Shown in pieces: positions 35,825 to 43,505 of a DNA stretch of 64,000 nucleotides. The notes under the pieces were generated by a model, which was given only the letters and a program-made list of their open reading frames with translations, was not told the DNA's origin and did not search any database. Location: assembly GCF_009830105.1 (NCBI RefSeq), contig NZ_WURB01000017.1:1-64000 (forward strand). Direction: 5' to 3'. Within the stretch, counting starts at the first letter, position 1. Each line of letters opens with the position of its first letter. A program made the position numbers and the translations under genes. This DNA is from Microvirga makkahensis. Its GTDB lineage: Bacteria; Pseudomonadota; Alphaproteobacteria; Rhizobiales; Beijerinckiaceae.

Positions 35825-36634
35825 CTATTTCTGGGTGGCCGCTACCCGGTCGATGCCGACGAAGATGTCGAGGACGACCACAGCCACGATCGCGACGTAG
35901 ATGGTTGCGGCCGAAATGGCGGCCATCATCGGATCGACGGCATACTGGACGTAGTTGAACAGCTTGACAGGGAGCGGCATGAGGCTCGCGGTCGAGTTGA
36001 AGATGCTGAGCTCTACATTGATCCAGGAGATGATCAGGGCGAAGAGCGCGCCAGCGACGATTCCAGGCTTGATGATCGGGAGTGTCACAAGGAAGAAGGT
36101 CGTGACGCCATTGGCGCCGAGATCCTGACCCGCCTCCTCCAGCGACTGGTCGAACCGCTCCAAGGACGCGAGAACGGTCCTCAGGATGTATGGGACGATG
36201 ATCACCACGTGCCCGGCGAGCAATGCGAGATAGCTCCGTGCGAAGCCAAGAGCGCTAGCGTATTGCAGGAGGGCCGCCCCGACGACGATGGTCGGCAGGA
36301 TCAGGGGAGAGAGGAAGATGGTACTCACCAGCTTCCGTCCGGGCAGGGTGCTCCGCGCGATGACCAAAGCGGTCGGCACACCGATGAGGGTTGCGATGGC
36401 GGTCGAGGCAACGGCGATGGAAGCGCTCAGGCCGATGGACTCCAGATAGGAAGTGTCCGCGAGGAACTGTTCGTACCAGCGCAGGGTAAACCCGACGGGC
36501 GGGAAGCTCAGATACTCGGTCTCAGTGAACGAGACCGCCACGATGATGATGAGCGGCAGCGTAAGGAATACGAAACCTGCCCAGACAACTGCGGTGAGGA
36601 GAAAGCGACCGATGCGTTCCGGAAAGGTTGTCAT
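35825..36634 (-). CDS. ABC transporter permease, PotC-type
   Basis: A 269-residue inner-membrane permease of the polyamine/opine/carboxylate (PotC) group. Six hydrophobic helices and the EAA loop (LEEAGQDLGANGVTTFFLVTLP) that docks the ATPase are visible. The start ATG 36634 overlaps the stop of the upstream permease by ATGA. It forms a heterodimer with that protein. It is intact and of standard length. Confidence 0.9.
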   Translation of the reverse strand: MTTFPERIGRFLLTAVVWAGFVFLTLPLIIIVAVSFTETEYLSFPPVGFTLRWYEQFLADTSYLESIGLSASIAVASTAIATLIGVPTALVIARSTLPGRKLVSTIFLSPLILPTIVVGAALLQYASALGFARSYLALLAGHVVIIVPYILRTVLASLERFDQSLEEAGQDLGANGVTTFFLVTLPIIKPGIVAGALFALIISWINVELSIFNSTASLMPLPVKLFNYVQYAVDPMMAAISAATIYVAIVAVVVLDIFVGIDRVAATQK

Positions 36635-37485
36635 GACTTAACTGCCTTTCTGGTTGCGGACTGCCGTTCAATGAAGAATAGGTAAAGTGCGATCAGAATG
36701 AGCGTGACCACCAGAAGTCCGACTGCAAGGGCGGCGCCGAAATTGAAGTCGAAAAGGGCGCCGTACTGCTCAAAAATCGACATCGCCATGACCACCGTCC
36801 GGCCGCCGCTCATGATGCTCGGCACCACATACGCACTGACCGCGAGGGTGAACACGATGAGCGATCCTGCGACCACACCGGGCAGGCTGAGCGGGAAAGT
36901 CACCCTCAGGAAAGTCCCGAGCCGGCTGGTCCCAAGGTCGAGGGCCGCCTCAACCAGTGACTTGTCAATGGTTTGCAGAACGCTCGCCACAGTCAGGACC
37001 ATGAATGGAACGAGAATGTAGGTCAGGCCGATGACGATGCTCAACTCGGTGAAGAGAAGTGGAATTGGGCGGTCTGTGAGGCCAAGCGTCACCAGGGTGG
37101 AGTTCACGAGGCCCTGTCGGCCCAACAGGATGATCCAGCCGAACGAGCGCACGATGTTGCTCGTGAAGAGCGGCATGATCACAAGAATGTAGCAGATCCG
37201 GCGACCCATCCGGCTGCGCACGACATTCACGATATAGTAGGCGATCGGATAGCCGATAAGGAATGACGCGGCGGTCGACAGCAGCGAGAGCTTGAAGGTC
37301 GTGTAGAGTACGCTCGGATAATAGGTATCGGCGAAGATGCGGCCGTAGTTCGAGAGGCTCCAGGCTCCCTCCTTGTCCTGGAAGCTGGCGACGACGACGA
37401 CCAGAAACGGCACGATGAAGAAGGCCGCCATGAAGGCGACAGGCACGCCGAGCAGGATGGCCGCCCAGAAGTTCTTGATCCTCAT
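36631..37485 (-). CDS. ABC transporter permease, PotB-type
   Basis: A 284-residue permease with six predicted helices and the EAA loop LVEAALDLGTSRLGTFLRVTFP. The N-terminal part (FLVVVVASFQDKEGAWSLSNY) is typical of PotB-like spermidine/putrescine permeases, a group that also moves thiamine, 2-aminoethylphosphonate and various organic acids. It follows the ATPase gene by 91 bases and is coupled to the PotC-type gene. Confidence 0.9.
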   Translation of the reverse strand: MRIKNFWAAILLGVPVAFMAAFFIVPFLVVVVASFQDKEGAWSLSNYGRIFADTYYPSVLYTTFKLSLLSTAASFLIGYPIAYYIVNVVRSRMGRRICYILVIMPLFTSNIVRSFGWIILLGRQGLVNSTLVTLGLTDRPIPLLFTELSIVIGLTYILVPFMVLTVASVLQTIDKSLVEAALDLGTSRLGTFLRVTFPLSLPGVVAGSLIVFTLAVSAYVVPSIMSGGRTVVMAMSIFEQYGALFDFNFGAALAVGLLVVTLILIALYLFFIERQSATRKAVKS

Positions 37486-37576
37486 AGCCGCTCCTCTGCC
37501 AGTCGTGGGCTCCGTACGATTGGGAGCCTGGAGGAGATCCTTGCCTTCGGCTGCATGCCCATCACGGTCGTGGCTC

Positions 37577-38650
37577 TCATCGGGTCAGAACCTGGCCACT
37601 GTCACGGCGCCAAGACAGGGTAACCGTCTCTCCCCGGCTGTACTCGGGGTCTCCGACGAGCGCCGGCTGCTGGGCAACGAAGACCTGACCGCCTTCGGCC
37701 TCGGCATAGATTCGGGTCGCATTGCCCACGAAGACAACATCCCGAACCTTGGCGCGGGCGGTGGCCAACCCCTCCGCGGCTGGAGTTGGGCCGTGGGCCA
37801 CCCCAATGGCCTCCGGCCTCAGCAGGTAAGTGACATCGGCCCCAACGGGAGCCGAGTGGGATACATCGAACTCCAGCCCGCCCATTTCGCTGACAAGCGT
37901 CCGCGCGCTCGAGACCTTACAGGTGATCAGGTTGGCATCGCCGATGAAATCGGCCACGTACCGCTCGGTCGGCGCGTGATAGATCTCCCGACCGCGACCG
38001 ATCTGGGCGATGCGCCCGGAATTCATGACGGCAATCCGGTCCGCCATGACCAAGGCCTCTTCCTGGTCGTGGGTTACGAATATGAATGTCATGCCAAGCT
38101 TCTGCTGGAGCGCCTTCAGTTCGATCTGCATCTGTTTACGCAGCTTCAGATCGAGGGCGCCGAGCGGCTCGTCTAGTAGAAGGACCTTGGGCTTGTTGGC
38201 GATTGCCCGTGCTAGTGCGACACGCTGCTGTTGCCCTCCCGACAGTTGAGATGGGAAGCGATCGGCATAGCCAGCCATGCCAACCGTCGCGAGGGCCTCG
38301 TCTACGATTTCCGCGACTGCTTTGCGGTCGACGCCGGCCCGGCGCGGGCCGAAGGCGACGTTCTGGGCAACCGTCAGATGGGGGAACAATGCATAGTTCT
38401 GGAAGACCGTGTTCACGGGGCGTCGGTTCGGCGGGAGCTTCTTCATCGAACGCCCGTCGATGGAAACGTCCCCCTCCTCGATATCGATGAACCCGGCGAT
38501 GGAACGCAGAAGGGTTGTCTTCCCGCATCCGCTCGGGCCGAGCAACGCAACAAACTCGCCCTTAGCGATCTCGATCGAGACATTGTTCAGCACGACCAAA
38601 TCACCGTAGCGCTTGGTGAGGTGCTCCACCCTGATGAAGGCGTCCGACAT
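37577..38650 (-). CDS. ABC transporter ATP-binding protein, PotA-type
   Basis: A 357-residue ATPase; ATG 38650 fits family starts (DAFIRVEHLTKRYGDLVVL). Walker A is GPSGCGKTT, the Q-loop is VFQNYALFPHL, the signature is LSGGQQQRVALARA and Walker B is VLLLDEPLGALD, with the switch His in FVTHDQEEAL. The C-terminal 110 residues form a TOBE domain (VTYLLRPEAIGV). It energises the PotB/PotC-type permease pair that takes substrate from the binding protein encoded at 41560. Confidence 0.94.
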   Translation of the reverse strand: MSDAFIRVEHLTKRYGDLVVLNNVSIEIAKGEFVALLGPSGCGKTTLLRSIAGFIDIEEGDVSIDGRSMKKLPPNRRPVNTVFQNYALFPHLTVAQNVAFGPRRAGVDRKAVAEIVDEALATVGMAGYADRFPSQLSGGQQQRVALARAIANKPKVLLLDEPLGALDLKLRKQMQIELKALQQKLGMTFIFVTHDQEEALVMADRIAVMNSGRIAQIGRGREIYHAPTERYVADFIGDANLITCKVSSARTLVSEMGGLEFDVSHSAPVGADVTYLLRPEAIGVAHGPTPAAEGLATARAKVRDVVFVGNATRIYAEAEGGQVFVAQQPALVGDPEYSRGETVTLSWRRDSGQVLTR

Positions 38651-38682
38651 CCGCTCTTTCCTCTGCATTGGCCCTCAAGGAT

Positions 38683-39006
38683 CTACGAGACCGGGATCTG
38701 GAGGTTCATCAACGGCACATGATGCTGGCAGCCATACATGTCTCCGTCACCCGCCGACCCCTGGGCTCGCGGGCGGATGATAGTTATCTTCATTGCGTTG
38801 GCCATCTCGATCTCGAAGAAGGACGAGATCTGGGAGACATCAATCCCATATGCGGCGGCAACACTCTGCGGGTTGATCGCTCCAGTGGAGCGAACGGCCT
38901 CATACCGATCCTTGTCCCGGAACAGAACATCGAACGTAATGCGGTATGGGCCAGCGTTCTTGCTGCGCACGATATCGGCGAGATCCTTCAGAGGGCGGGA
39001 ATTCAT
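38683..39006 (-). CDS. DUF4387 protein
   Basis: A 107-residue protein from ATG 39006, one base after the AtuA-like gene's stop. Family pattern: LKDLADIVRSKNAGPYRITFDVLF (in two stretches), then SVAAAYGIDVSQISSFFEIEMANAMKIT and PRAQGSAGDGDMYGCQHHVPL. DUF4387 proteins are almost always encoded beside DUF1446/AtuA proteins and look like a small subunit or second domain of them. Here the two are adjacent and probably form one complex. The reaction is unknown. Confidence 0.88.
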   Translation of the reverse strand: MNSRPLKDLADIVRSKNAGPYRITFDVLFRDKDRYEAVRSTGAINPQSVAAAYGIDVSQISSFFEIEMANAMKITIIRPRAQGSAGDGDMYGCQHHVPLMNLQIPVS

Positions 39007-39007
39007 G

Positions 39008-40351
39008 TCAGAGATCCTCGAAATGCACGGGGAATAGCTCAGTCGGCGATTTGACCTTCATCAGGTGATAGGCGCTGAATTCGTAGACGGGGCCGATATC
39101 CAAATCCGATGGTGAGTACGGAAAGGCAAGGTTGCCGGAGGTGTTCTTCACGCTGGGATAATGATAGTGCAGCATTGCGCCACTGATCTGGTGGCATGCC
39201 GCGTGGGCCAATGCTTGGTCCTTTGCAACGACGTCGATCACGAGCCCGACCTCACGGGCCGGAGTGGATTCCCGCTCCAGCTCCTTCATCACGCCGTCGC
39301 GTCCATAGACATGGAAGGTAATCGTCAGTCCTTCCGGAGCGAAGTAGGCATGCGCCTTGGCCTTCACGTCTTCCAGGATGCTGTCGAGCGCACCCACGGT
39401 CGTTGGACAGCGAATCCCGGCAATGCAGATCGAACGATACCCAGCAAGACGTGCGCCTTCGAGCTTTACGTAGTAGTCCTCCGTCTCGGTCAGCCTTGCG
39501 CCGCGCACGCGGACCTGACGGTCGCCGAGCTGTTCGAAGGAGCAGTCCTTGAGAGAGATTTCGTGGCCGGGACCACCCTGCGTGAAAGGATTCTCACGCT
39601 CGTAGAGGGAATGCGCTGCGACCGATTTCACCGATGCCCGCCTCTTCAGGCTGCCCGGCTCGAGCACGAAATGGTCGTCGTAGATCGTGCCGAGCATCAC
39701 GTCCATCGCAAACGGCTCCGCTGAGAAAGCCCCGCACTCGAGAATCTTCCCCATGTGGATAGCCAACGCGGGATCACTGCCGCGCCAGATCGGATATGAG
39801 GCGATGACCGAGTCATCGCAGGCTCGTCCGGCGATGATCACGTCCGCGCCGCCATCAAGGGCTGCACAGATCGGCTCGTGTCCCATCTGGGCAACGAGAC
39901 TGACCGTCTCGTCGAGCATCTGCTCAGTTAGCGGCATACCGGCCTCGAAATCCTTGACCTCACCCGTGTTGACCGCCTTCTTCGCTCGCTCAATGGGGAT
40001 GTCGGAATAGATCCAGGCCAGCTTGAAGTTCAGGCCGAGATCTCTCGCGATGCTGCGGACGATCGCGACCGTTCGGTCGACTTGGACACCCGATCCAGCG
40101 CCGCCGGCGCTGCCAACGATGACAGGAATTTTGGCCTCACGACCTGCCTGAATAAGCGCCGTCAGCTCGCGCTTGATGCTTACATCTGACACCAGAGGCT
40201 TGCCGGAGCCAAGATAGTGCGGTCCGGGATCCGTCGATCCGGCATCAACCGCGATCACCGCTGGCCCGAGCGACATCCCGCGTGACAGCGCATCGTCACC
40301 AAAGCCATACCCCAACGTTCCCGTTGGGGTGAGAACCGTAATGGCACCCAT
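39008..40351 (-). CDS. AtuA-like acyclic terpene utilisation family protein (DUF1446)
   Basis: A 447-residue protein and first gene of the minus-strand operon. Family blocks: GTLGYGFGDDALSRGMSLGP, AVDAGSTDPGPHYLGSGKPL, VIVGSAGGAGSGVQVDRTV, DGGADVIIAGRACDDSVIA and LTITFHVYGRDGVMKELE. AtuA belongs to the acyclic terpene (citronellol/geraniol) degradation cluster of Pseudomonas, but its chemistry is unproven. DUF1446 proteins also occur in many other acyl-CoA pathways. Because atuC/atuF carboxylase genes are absent here, terpene catabolism itself is not indicated. It is intact. Confidence 0.85.
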   Translation of the reverse strand: MGAITVLTPTGTLGYGFGDDALSRGMSLGPAVIAVDAGSTDPGPHYLGSGKPLVSDVSIKRELTALIQAGREAKIPVIVGSAGGAGSGVQVDRTVAIVRSIARDLGLNFKLAWIYSDIPIERAKKAVNTGEVKDFEAGMPLTEQMLDETVSLVAQMGHEPICAALDGGADVIIAGRACDDSVIASYPIWRGSDPALAIHMGKILECGAFSAEPFAMDVMLGTIYDDHFVLEPGSLKRRASVKSVAAHSLYERENPFTQGGPGHEISLKDCSFEQLGDRQVRVRGARLTETEDYYVKLEGARLAGYRSICIAGIRCPTTVGALDSILEDVKAKAHAYFAPEGLTITFHVYGRDGVMKELERESTPAREVGLVIDVVAKDQALAHAACHQISGAMLHYHYPSVKNTSGNLAFPYSPSDLDIGPVYEFSAYHLMKVKSPTELFPVHFEDL

Positions 40352-40479
40352 AATTCACCTCAAGGCAGACTGCCGATCAACTGAATGGCTCCCGTCAAAT
40401 ACTTTGCTTTTGCATTTGCTTGGTGCGGGAGATTTCGTCTGCATTGAGATCTGACGAAGGTAATCCGTCAAATTGCTTG

Positions 40480-40520
40480 TTTGGGCTCAGCCATAACCAG
40501 GGGATATGGCTGAGCCCAAA
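40480..40520 (-). terminator. 16-bp perfect hairpin across the lysR-type stop codon
   Basis: TTTGGGCTCAGCCATA and its exact complement flank a 9-base loop. The stop codon of the LysR gene (40487-40489) lies inside the stem. It should separate the regulator transcript from the operon that starts at 40351. Confidence 0.7.
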
Positions 40521-41452
40521 CGCCCACTATCGTTTTCTGGCGCGCGAATGGACAAAGCCATCTCGGTCAGCTTCTCCGTCAGCCGCTTCTTGACGTGGGC
40601 AATGAGTGCCTTTGCTCCGAGGGACGTTTCCCGGAAGGACGGGGTGATAATCCAGATGTCCTGAACGACAGTAGGCAAGAAAGGCTTCACGACAAGTTCA
40701 TCAGGCCCGAAACCAACTGTGCTGAGCGGATCCACAATGGCAACACCCACCCCGGCCGAGACAAAGGAGCAACAGGCCTCGGTCAGTTGTGCCTTCAGGA
40801 TAATGTTCCGCTCGACGTCACGATCTGCAAACGCTTGGTCGATCTTGACCTGGGCACGGTCCTCCTCGACGAGGGATACAAATCGCTCGCCCTCCAAGTC
40901 ACGTGCATCGACAGTCGCCCGTTCCGCCAGTCGATGGCCGGGCGGGAGCACGCAAACAGCCTCCATTGAACAGAGTTTCTCGAACTGCACTCCGGGACGA
41001 TCCGAGACGGTCATCCCGAAGCCCAGATCGACACCCTGGGAGGCAACCCGATCCACGAGAAGCCAGGAATTGCGACTTGCTATCGTGACCCGGAGTGACG
41101 GCTTGGTCTCGATGAATTCGGCTAGAATCGGGGGAAGGACCCGGGTGCCGAGAGACGGAAAGGTGACAAGATTGATCTCACCATAGTCGAACTGTCGTAT
41201 GGCTCGGGCCCGCGCTGCAACGGAATCGACCCCGAGGAATACACGCTCCACCTCGGAGTAGAGCATCTGGCCCTCGGCGGTGGGGATGACGCCGTTCTTC
41301 TGCCGGTGGAAGAGGGTAAAGCCGCAACTACGTTCCAGCAGGTAGATCAGCTTGCTGACTGCTGGCTGGGAAAGATGCAGCTTTTCCGCCGCTCGCGTGA
41401 AGCTTCCCAACTCCATGATCGCCTTGAAGGCTTCGAGTTGCCGGATATTCAT
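40487..41452 (-). CDS. LysR family transcriptional regulator
   Basis: A 321-residue LysR-type regulator from ATG 41452. The N-terminal winged helix is textbook (NIRQLEAFKAIMELGSFTRAAEKLHLSQP, AVSKLIYLLE in succession). The effector domain includes LVTFPSLGTRVLPPILAEF and LTEACCSFVSAGVGVAIVDP. It is divergent from the ABC solute-binding protein gene across 107 bases and upstream of the catabolic operon on its own strand, so it most likely controls both. A T-N11-A box overlaps its own start codon, which suggests negative autoregulation. Confidence 0.93.
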   Translation of the reverse strand: MNIRQLEAFKAIMELGSFTRAAEKLHLSQPAVSKLIYLLERSCGFTLFHRQKNGVIPTAEGQMLYSEVERVFLGVDSVAARARAIRQFDYGEINLVTFPSLGTRVLPPILAEFIETKPSLRVTIASRNSWLLVDRVASQGVDLGFGMTVSDRPGVQFEKLCSMEAVCVLPPGHRLAERATVDARDLEGERFVSLVEEDRAQVKIDQAFADRDVERNIILKAQLTEACCSFVSAGVGVAIVDPLSTVGFGPDELVVKPFLPTVVQDIWIITPSFRETSLGAKALIAHVKKRLTEKLTEMALSIRAPENDSGRLGSAISPGYG

Positions 41453-41465
41453 AACTTCAGGTTAT
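41451..41465. promoter_or_regulatory. LysR-type T-N11-A palindrome
   Basis: ATAAC-TTCAG-GTTAT is a perfect inverted repeat with T-N11-A spacing (41452 to 41464), as expected for a LysR recognition site. It overlaps the ATG of the LysR gene and lies 95 bases before the divergent binding-protein gene. Confidence 0.55.
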
Positions 41466-41559
41466 CTCAGCGGTTTGAATTTCGATTTGCCCTGTACCAA
41501 AAGACATTTCCTCATAGCGCGTCCAGAGGGCGCATGCCAACAAGAAGGAGGATCAAGAG

Positions 41560-42609
41560 ATGATCACAAGCACACGTAGCGTATTCGCTGCCACGGTCCT
41601 GCTGACCGGCGTCGGCAGCGCACTGCCCGCCGCCGCGCAGGAATCTATTACGGTCGCGACCTATGGCGGCGAATGGGGTGCGGCCATGCAGGCCTGCATC
41701 ATCGATCCGTTCACCCGCGACAGGGGGATCCGGGTCGTCCCCGAACCGGGCGTTTCCGGCGTGACCTTAAGCAAGCTCCGCCAGCAGAAGGACAGCCCCA
41801 CGTTGGATGTGGTCTGGCTCGATGGCGGCGTATCCGAGATCGCCGCGGCTGACAAGCTCCTGGAGCCGATCGATTCCGCCAAGGTCCCTGCGGTCACCGG
41901 CCTCATCCCGGAGGGGGTTTACAAAGACGAGTCGGGAGCGGTCTTCGCGGTCAGCACCGGTTTCTACTCGGTAGGTCTGGCCTACAGCACCAGGGACATC
42001 AAGGAGGCACCCACCTCCTGGCTCGATCTTTGGAAGTCTGAGTTTGCCGGTGCGGTCACCTTCCCGAGTCCTGCGAACGCCATGGGCGTGCCGTTCATCG
42101 TCCATTTGGCCGGCTTGCTAGGCGGCAGCGTCGAAAACGTGACCCCCGCCTTCGACAAATTGAAGCAGTTGAAGGTTACAGCCTATTTCGACAGCGCGGG
42201 CGCGGGAACGAACCTGTTCCAGAGTGGAGAGGTGATCGTAGGAGCCCACTACGCCAACTCAGCATATGCCATGAGGGATCAGAAACTTCCGATTGAGTTC
42301 GTGGTCCCTAAGGAAGGCGCTATCGGCGGTGACATACGTCTTCATCTCGTAGCGAACAGCAAGAAGCGGGATGCGGCCGAGAAGTTTGTCAACTACGCGA
42401 TCGGCAAGGACCCTGCAAAGTGCATGGCGGAGAGGATCTATGTCGGTCCGGCGACCTCGGATGTAGAACTGAGCGACAATGCCAAGCAACGCATGCCGTG
42501 GGGTCCTGAGGGTTCGATCAAGAGTCTGGCACTGCCCGATTGGAACAAGATCAATGCGAACCGCGCAGCGATTATCGAGGCGTTCAACCGGAATGTCGCA
42601 TTGAAGTAA
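41560..42609 (+). CDS. ABC transporter solute-binding protein, PotD-type
   Basis: A 349-residue periplasmic protein from ATG 41560 with a Sec signal (ends ALPAAAQ). The mature part opens SITVATYGGEWGAAMQACII, a pattern of type-2 binding proteins of the spermidine/putrescine and Fe/2-aminoethylphosphonate group. Later blocks are LDVVWLDGGVSEIAAADKLL, TSWLDLWKSEFAG and GAHYANSAYAM. It should deliver ligand to the PotB/PotC/PotA-type transporter encoded on the other strand beyond LysR. The ligand pocket cannot be read reliably; an acidic or amino-bearing metabolite is possible. Confidence 0.9.
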   Translation: MITSTRSVFAATVLLTGVGSALPAAAQESITVATYGGEWGAAMQACIIDPFTRDRGIRVVPEPGVSGVTLSKLRQQKDSPTLDVVWLDGGVSEIAAADKLLEPIDSAKVPAVTGLIPEGVYKDESGAVFAVSTGFYSVGLAYSTRDIKEAPTSWLDLWKSEFAGAVTFPSPANAMGVPFIVHLAGLLGGSVENVTPAFDKLKQLKVTAYFDSAGAGTNLFQSGEVIVGAHYANSAYAMRDQKLPIEFVVPKEGAIGGDIRLHLVANSKKRDAAEKFVNYAIGKDPAKCMAERIYVGPATSDVELSDNAKQRMPWGPEGSIKSLALPDWNKINANRAAIIEAFNRNVALK

Positions 42610-42672
42610 CGACTCCTGAACTTGGAGAAGAGATGGCGTGCCATCGGCCCCCATTTTCCTCATCCAGAATGG

Positions 42673-42696
42673 CAGGCCGGATTATTGTCCGGCCTG
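42673..42696 (+). terminator. Hairpin after the solute-binding protein gene
   Basis: CAGGCCGGA and TCCGGCCTG flank a 6-base loop (TTATTG), 64 bases after the stop codon. It is followed by TCTCCTC rather than a T-run. Confidence 0.55.
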
Positions 42697-42724
42697 TCTC
42701 CTCGCTTACTGAAGAAATGACAAC

Positions 42725-43086
42725 TACAGAATGGCCGCTGCCGTTCGCTTGAGGCAACCCGCGGGACCATGGGGCGCTGGCTGGAGAACAAGGATCTGCA
42801 CAAAGGCGAACCGCTGTTTTCAAGCAGAATCAATCGGCAAAGGCCCATGACGACGCGCCAGCACGCTCGCCTGCTGGGATCCTGGCTTGGCGCGATTGGC
42901 CTCGATCCCCTCGCCTACGGCACATATTCACTCCGGCATACCAAAGCTTCTATGATCTATCGGAGAGCCGGCAATCTCCGGGCGGTCCAGCTTCTGCTCG
43001 GCCGCACCAAGATCGAGAGCACTGCTCGGTATCTTGGGATTGACGTCGACGTTGCCCTTCTGATTGCGGAGCAGGTTGAGATCTAA
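42725..43086 (+). pseudogene. Tyrosine recombinase relic (C-terminal part), copy 1
   Basis: The open part (from 42769) encodes the C-terminal half of a site-specific tyrosine integrase: GRWLENKDLHKGEPLF, MTTRQHARLLGSWLGAIGLD, YGTYSLRHTKASMIYRRAG, LRAVQLLLGRTKIESTARYLGI. Similarity reaches back in changed frames to about 42725. The active-site motif normally reads LRRTKA and GHTKxESTxRYLG; here the conserved His before TK is Arg, so even the C-terminal domain is damaged. The N-terminal half is absent. A second, longer relic of the same gene lies at 55299-55930. Confidence 0.75.
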
Positions 43087-43093
43087 AGGTCAG

Positions 43094-43117
43094 AGGCGGC
43101 TCGCCGACGAGCCGCCT
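43094..43117 (+). terminator. 10-bp hairpin after integrase relic, copy 1
   Basis: AGGCGGCTCG and CGAGCCGCCT flank CCGA. The same structure with minor changes follows the second integrase relic at 55936-55962, so it is part of the repeated unit. Confidence 0.65.
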
Positions 43118-43135
43118 TGAGCCCCGCGACGGAGC

Positions 43136-43200
43136 GAGGTCCGGATCTGAGGCTCAAGCAGCCCCAAGGCAAATGACCGGCGCGTGCCAGATTCAGACCT
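43136..43200. repeat. Dispersed repeat linked to integrase relics, copy 1
   Basis: The segment beginning GGTCCGGATCTGAGGCTCAA and including GGCGCGTGCC is closely matched at 55984-56050. Together with the integrase tail and hairpin it forms a duplicated unit of roughly 470 bases. Confidence 0.65.
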
Positions 43201-43505
43201 TCCCGAATAGCGCAGAGCAATCCGTACTGTTTGCGCTTGCGGAGACGTTAGGCGTGTCGATGTGTTGACCGTCCTGACCATGGTCACCGCAAGCCACTGC
43301 CGTTGCCGCCCCCATAAGGCAGGGACCCATCCAGCCCTATGCCGCCTTCAGGATACCCGTCTGCTGCGTGACATGGCATATACAACGGCCGCTGGATCGG
43401 AGCCGAGTCGGATGCCCGTTCGAGATCCGCCTTTCCTCTCTAAGCGCATCGTGAGGAAAGCCGGGCCAGCTTTCGGCACGATACGACAATTGACGCCGCT
43501 ATCCG

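Larger units (their letters stand above)
43087..43505. other. Intergenic region with terminator and dispersed repeat
   Basis: 419 bases after the integrase relic. It contains a hairpin (43094-43117) and a block at 43136-43200 that recurs after the second integrase relic. No gene is recognised. Confidence 0.5.

Noticed and set aside
35765..36685. 306-codon plus-strand frame opposite the permease genes
   Set aside because: Its Asp/Gly/Arg-rich composition is typical of an antisense frame; the permeases have conserved EAA loops and normal starts.
39008..40351. Citronellol/geraniol (atu) degradation cluster
   Set aside because: Only the AtuA-like gene is present; carboxylase and acyl-CoA dehydrogenase genes of the known pathway are missing.
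43094..43117. Riboswitch or small RNA at the GGCGGCTCG hairpin
   Set aside because: It is a simple hairpin repeated after each integrase relic and has no further conserved structure.
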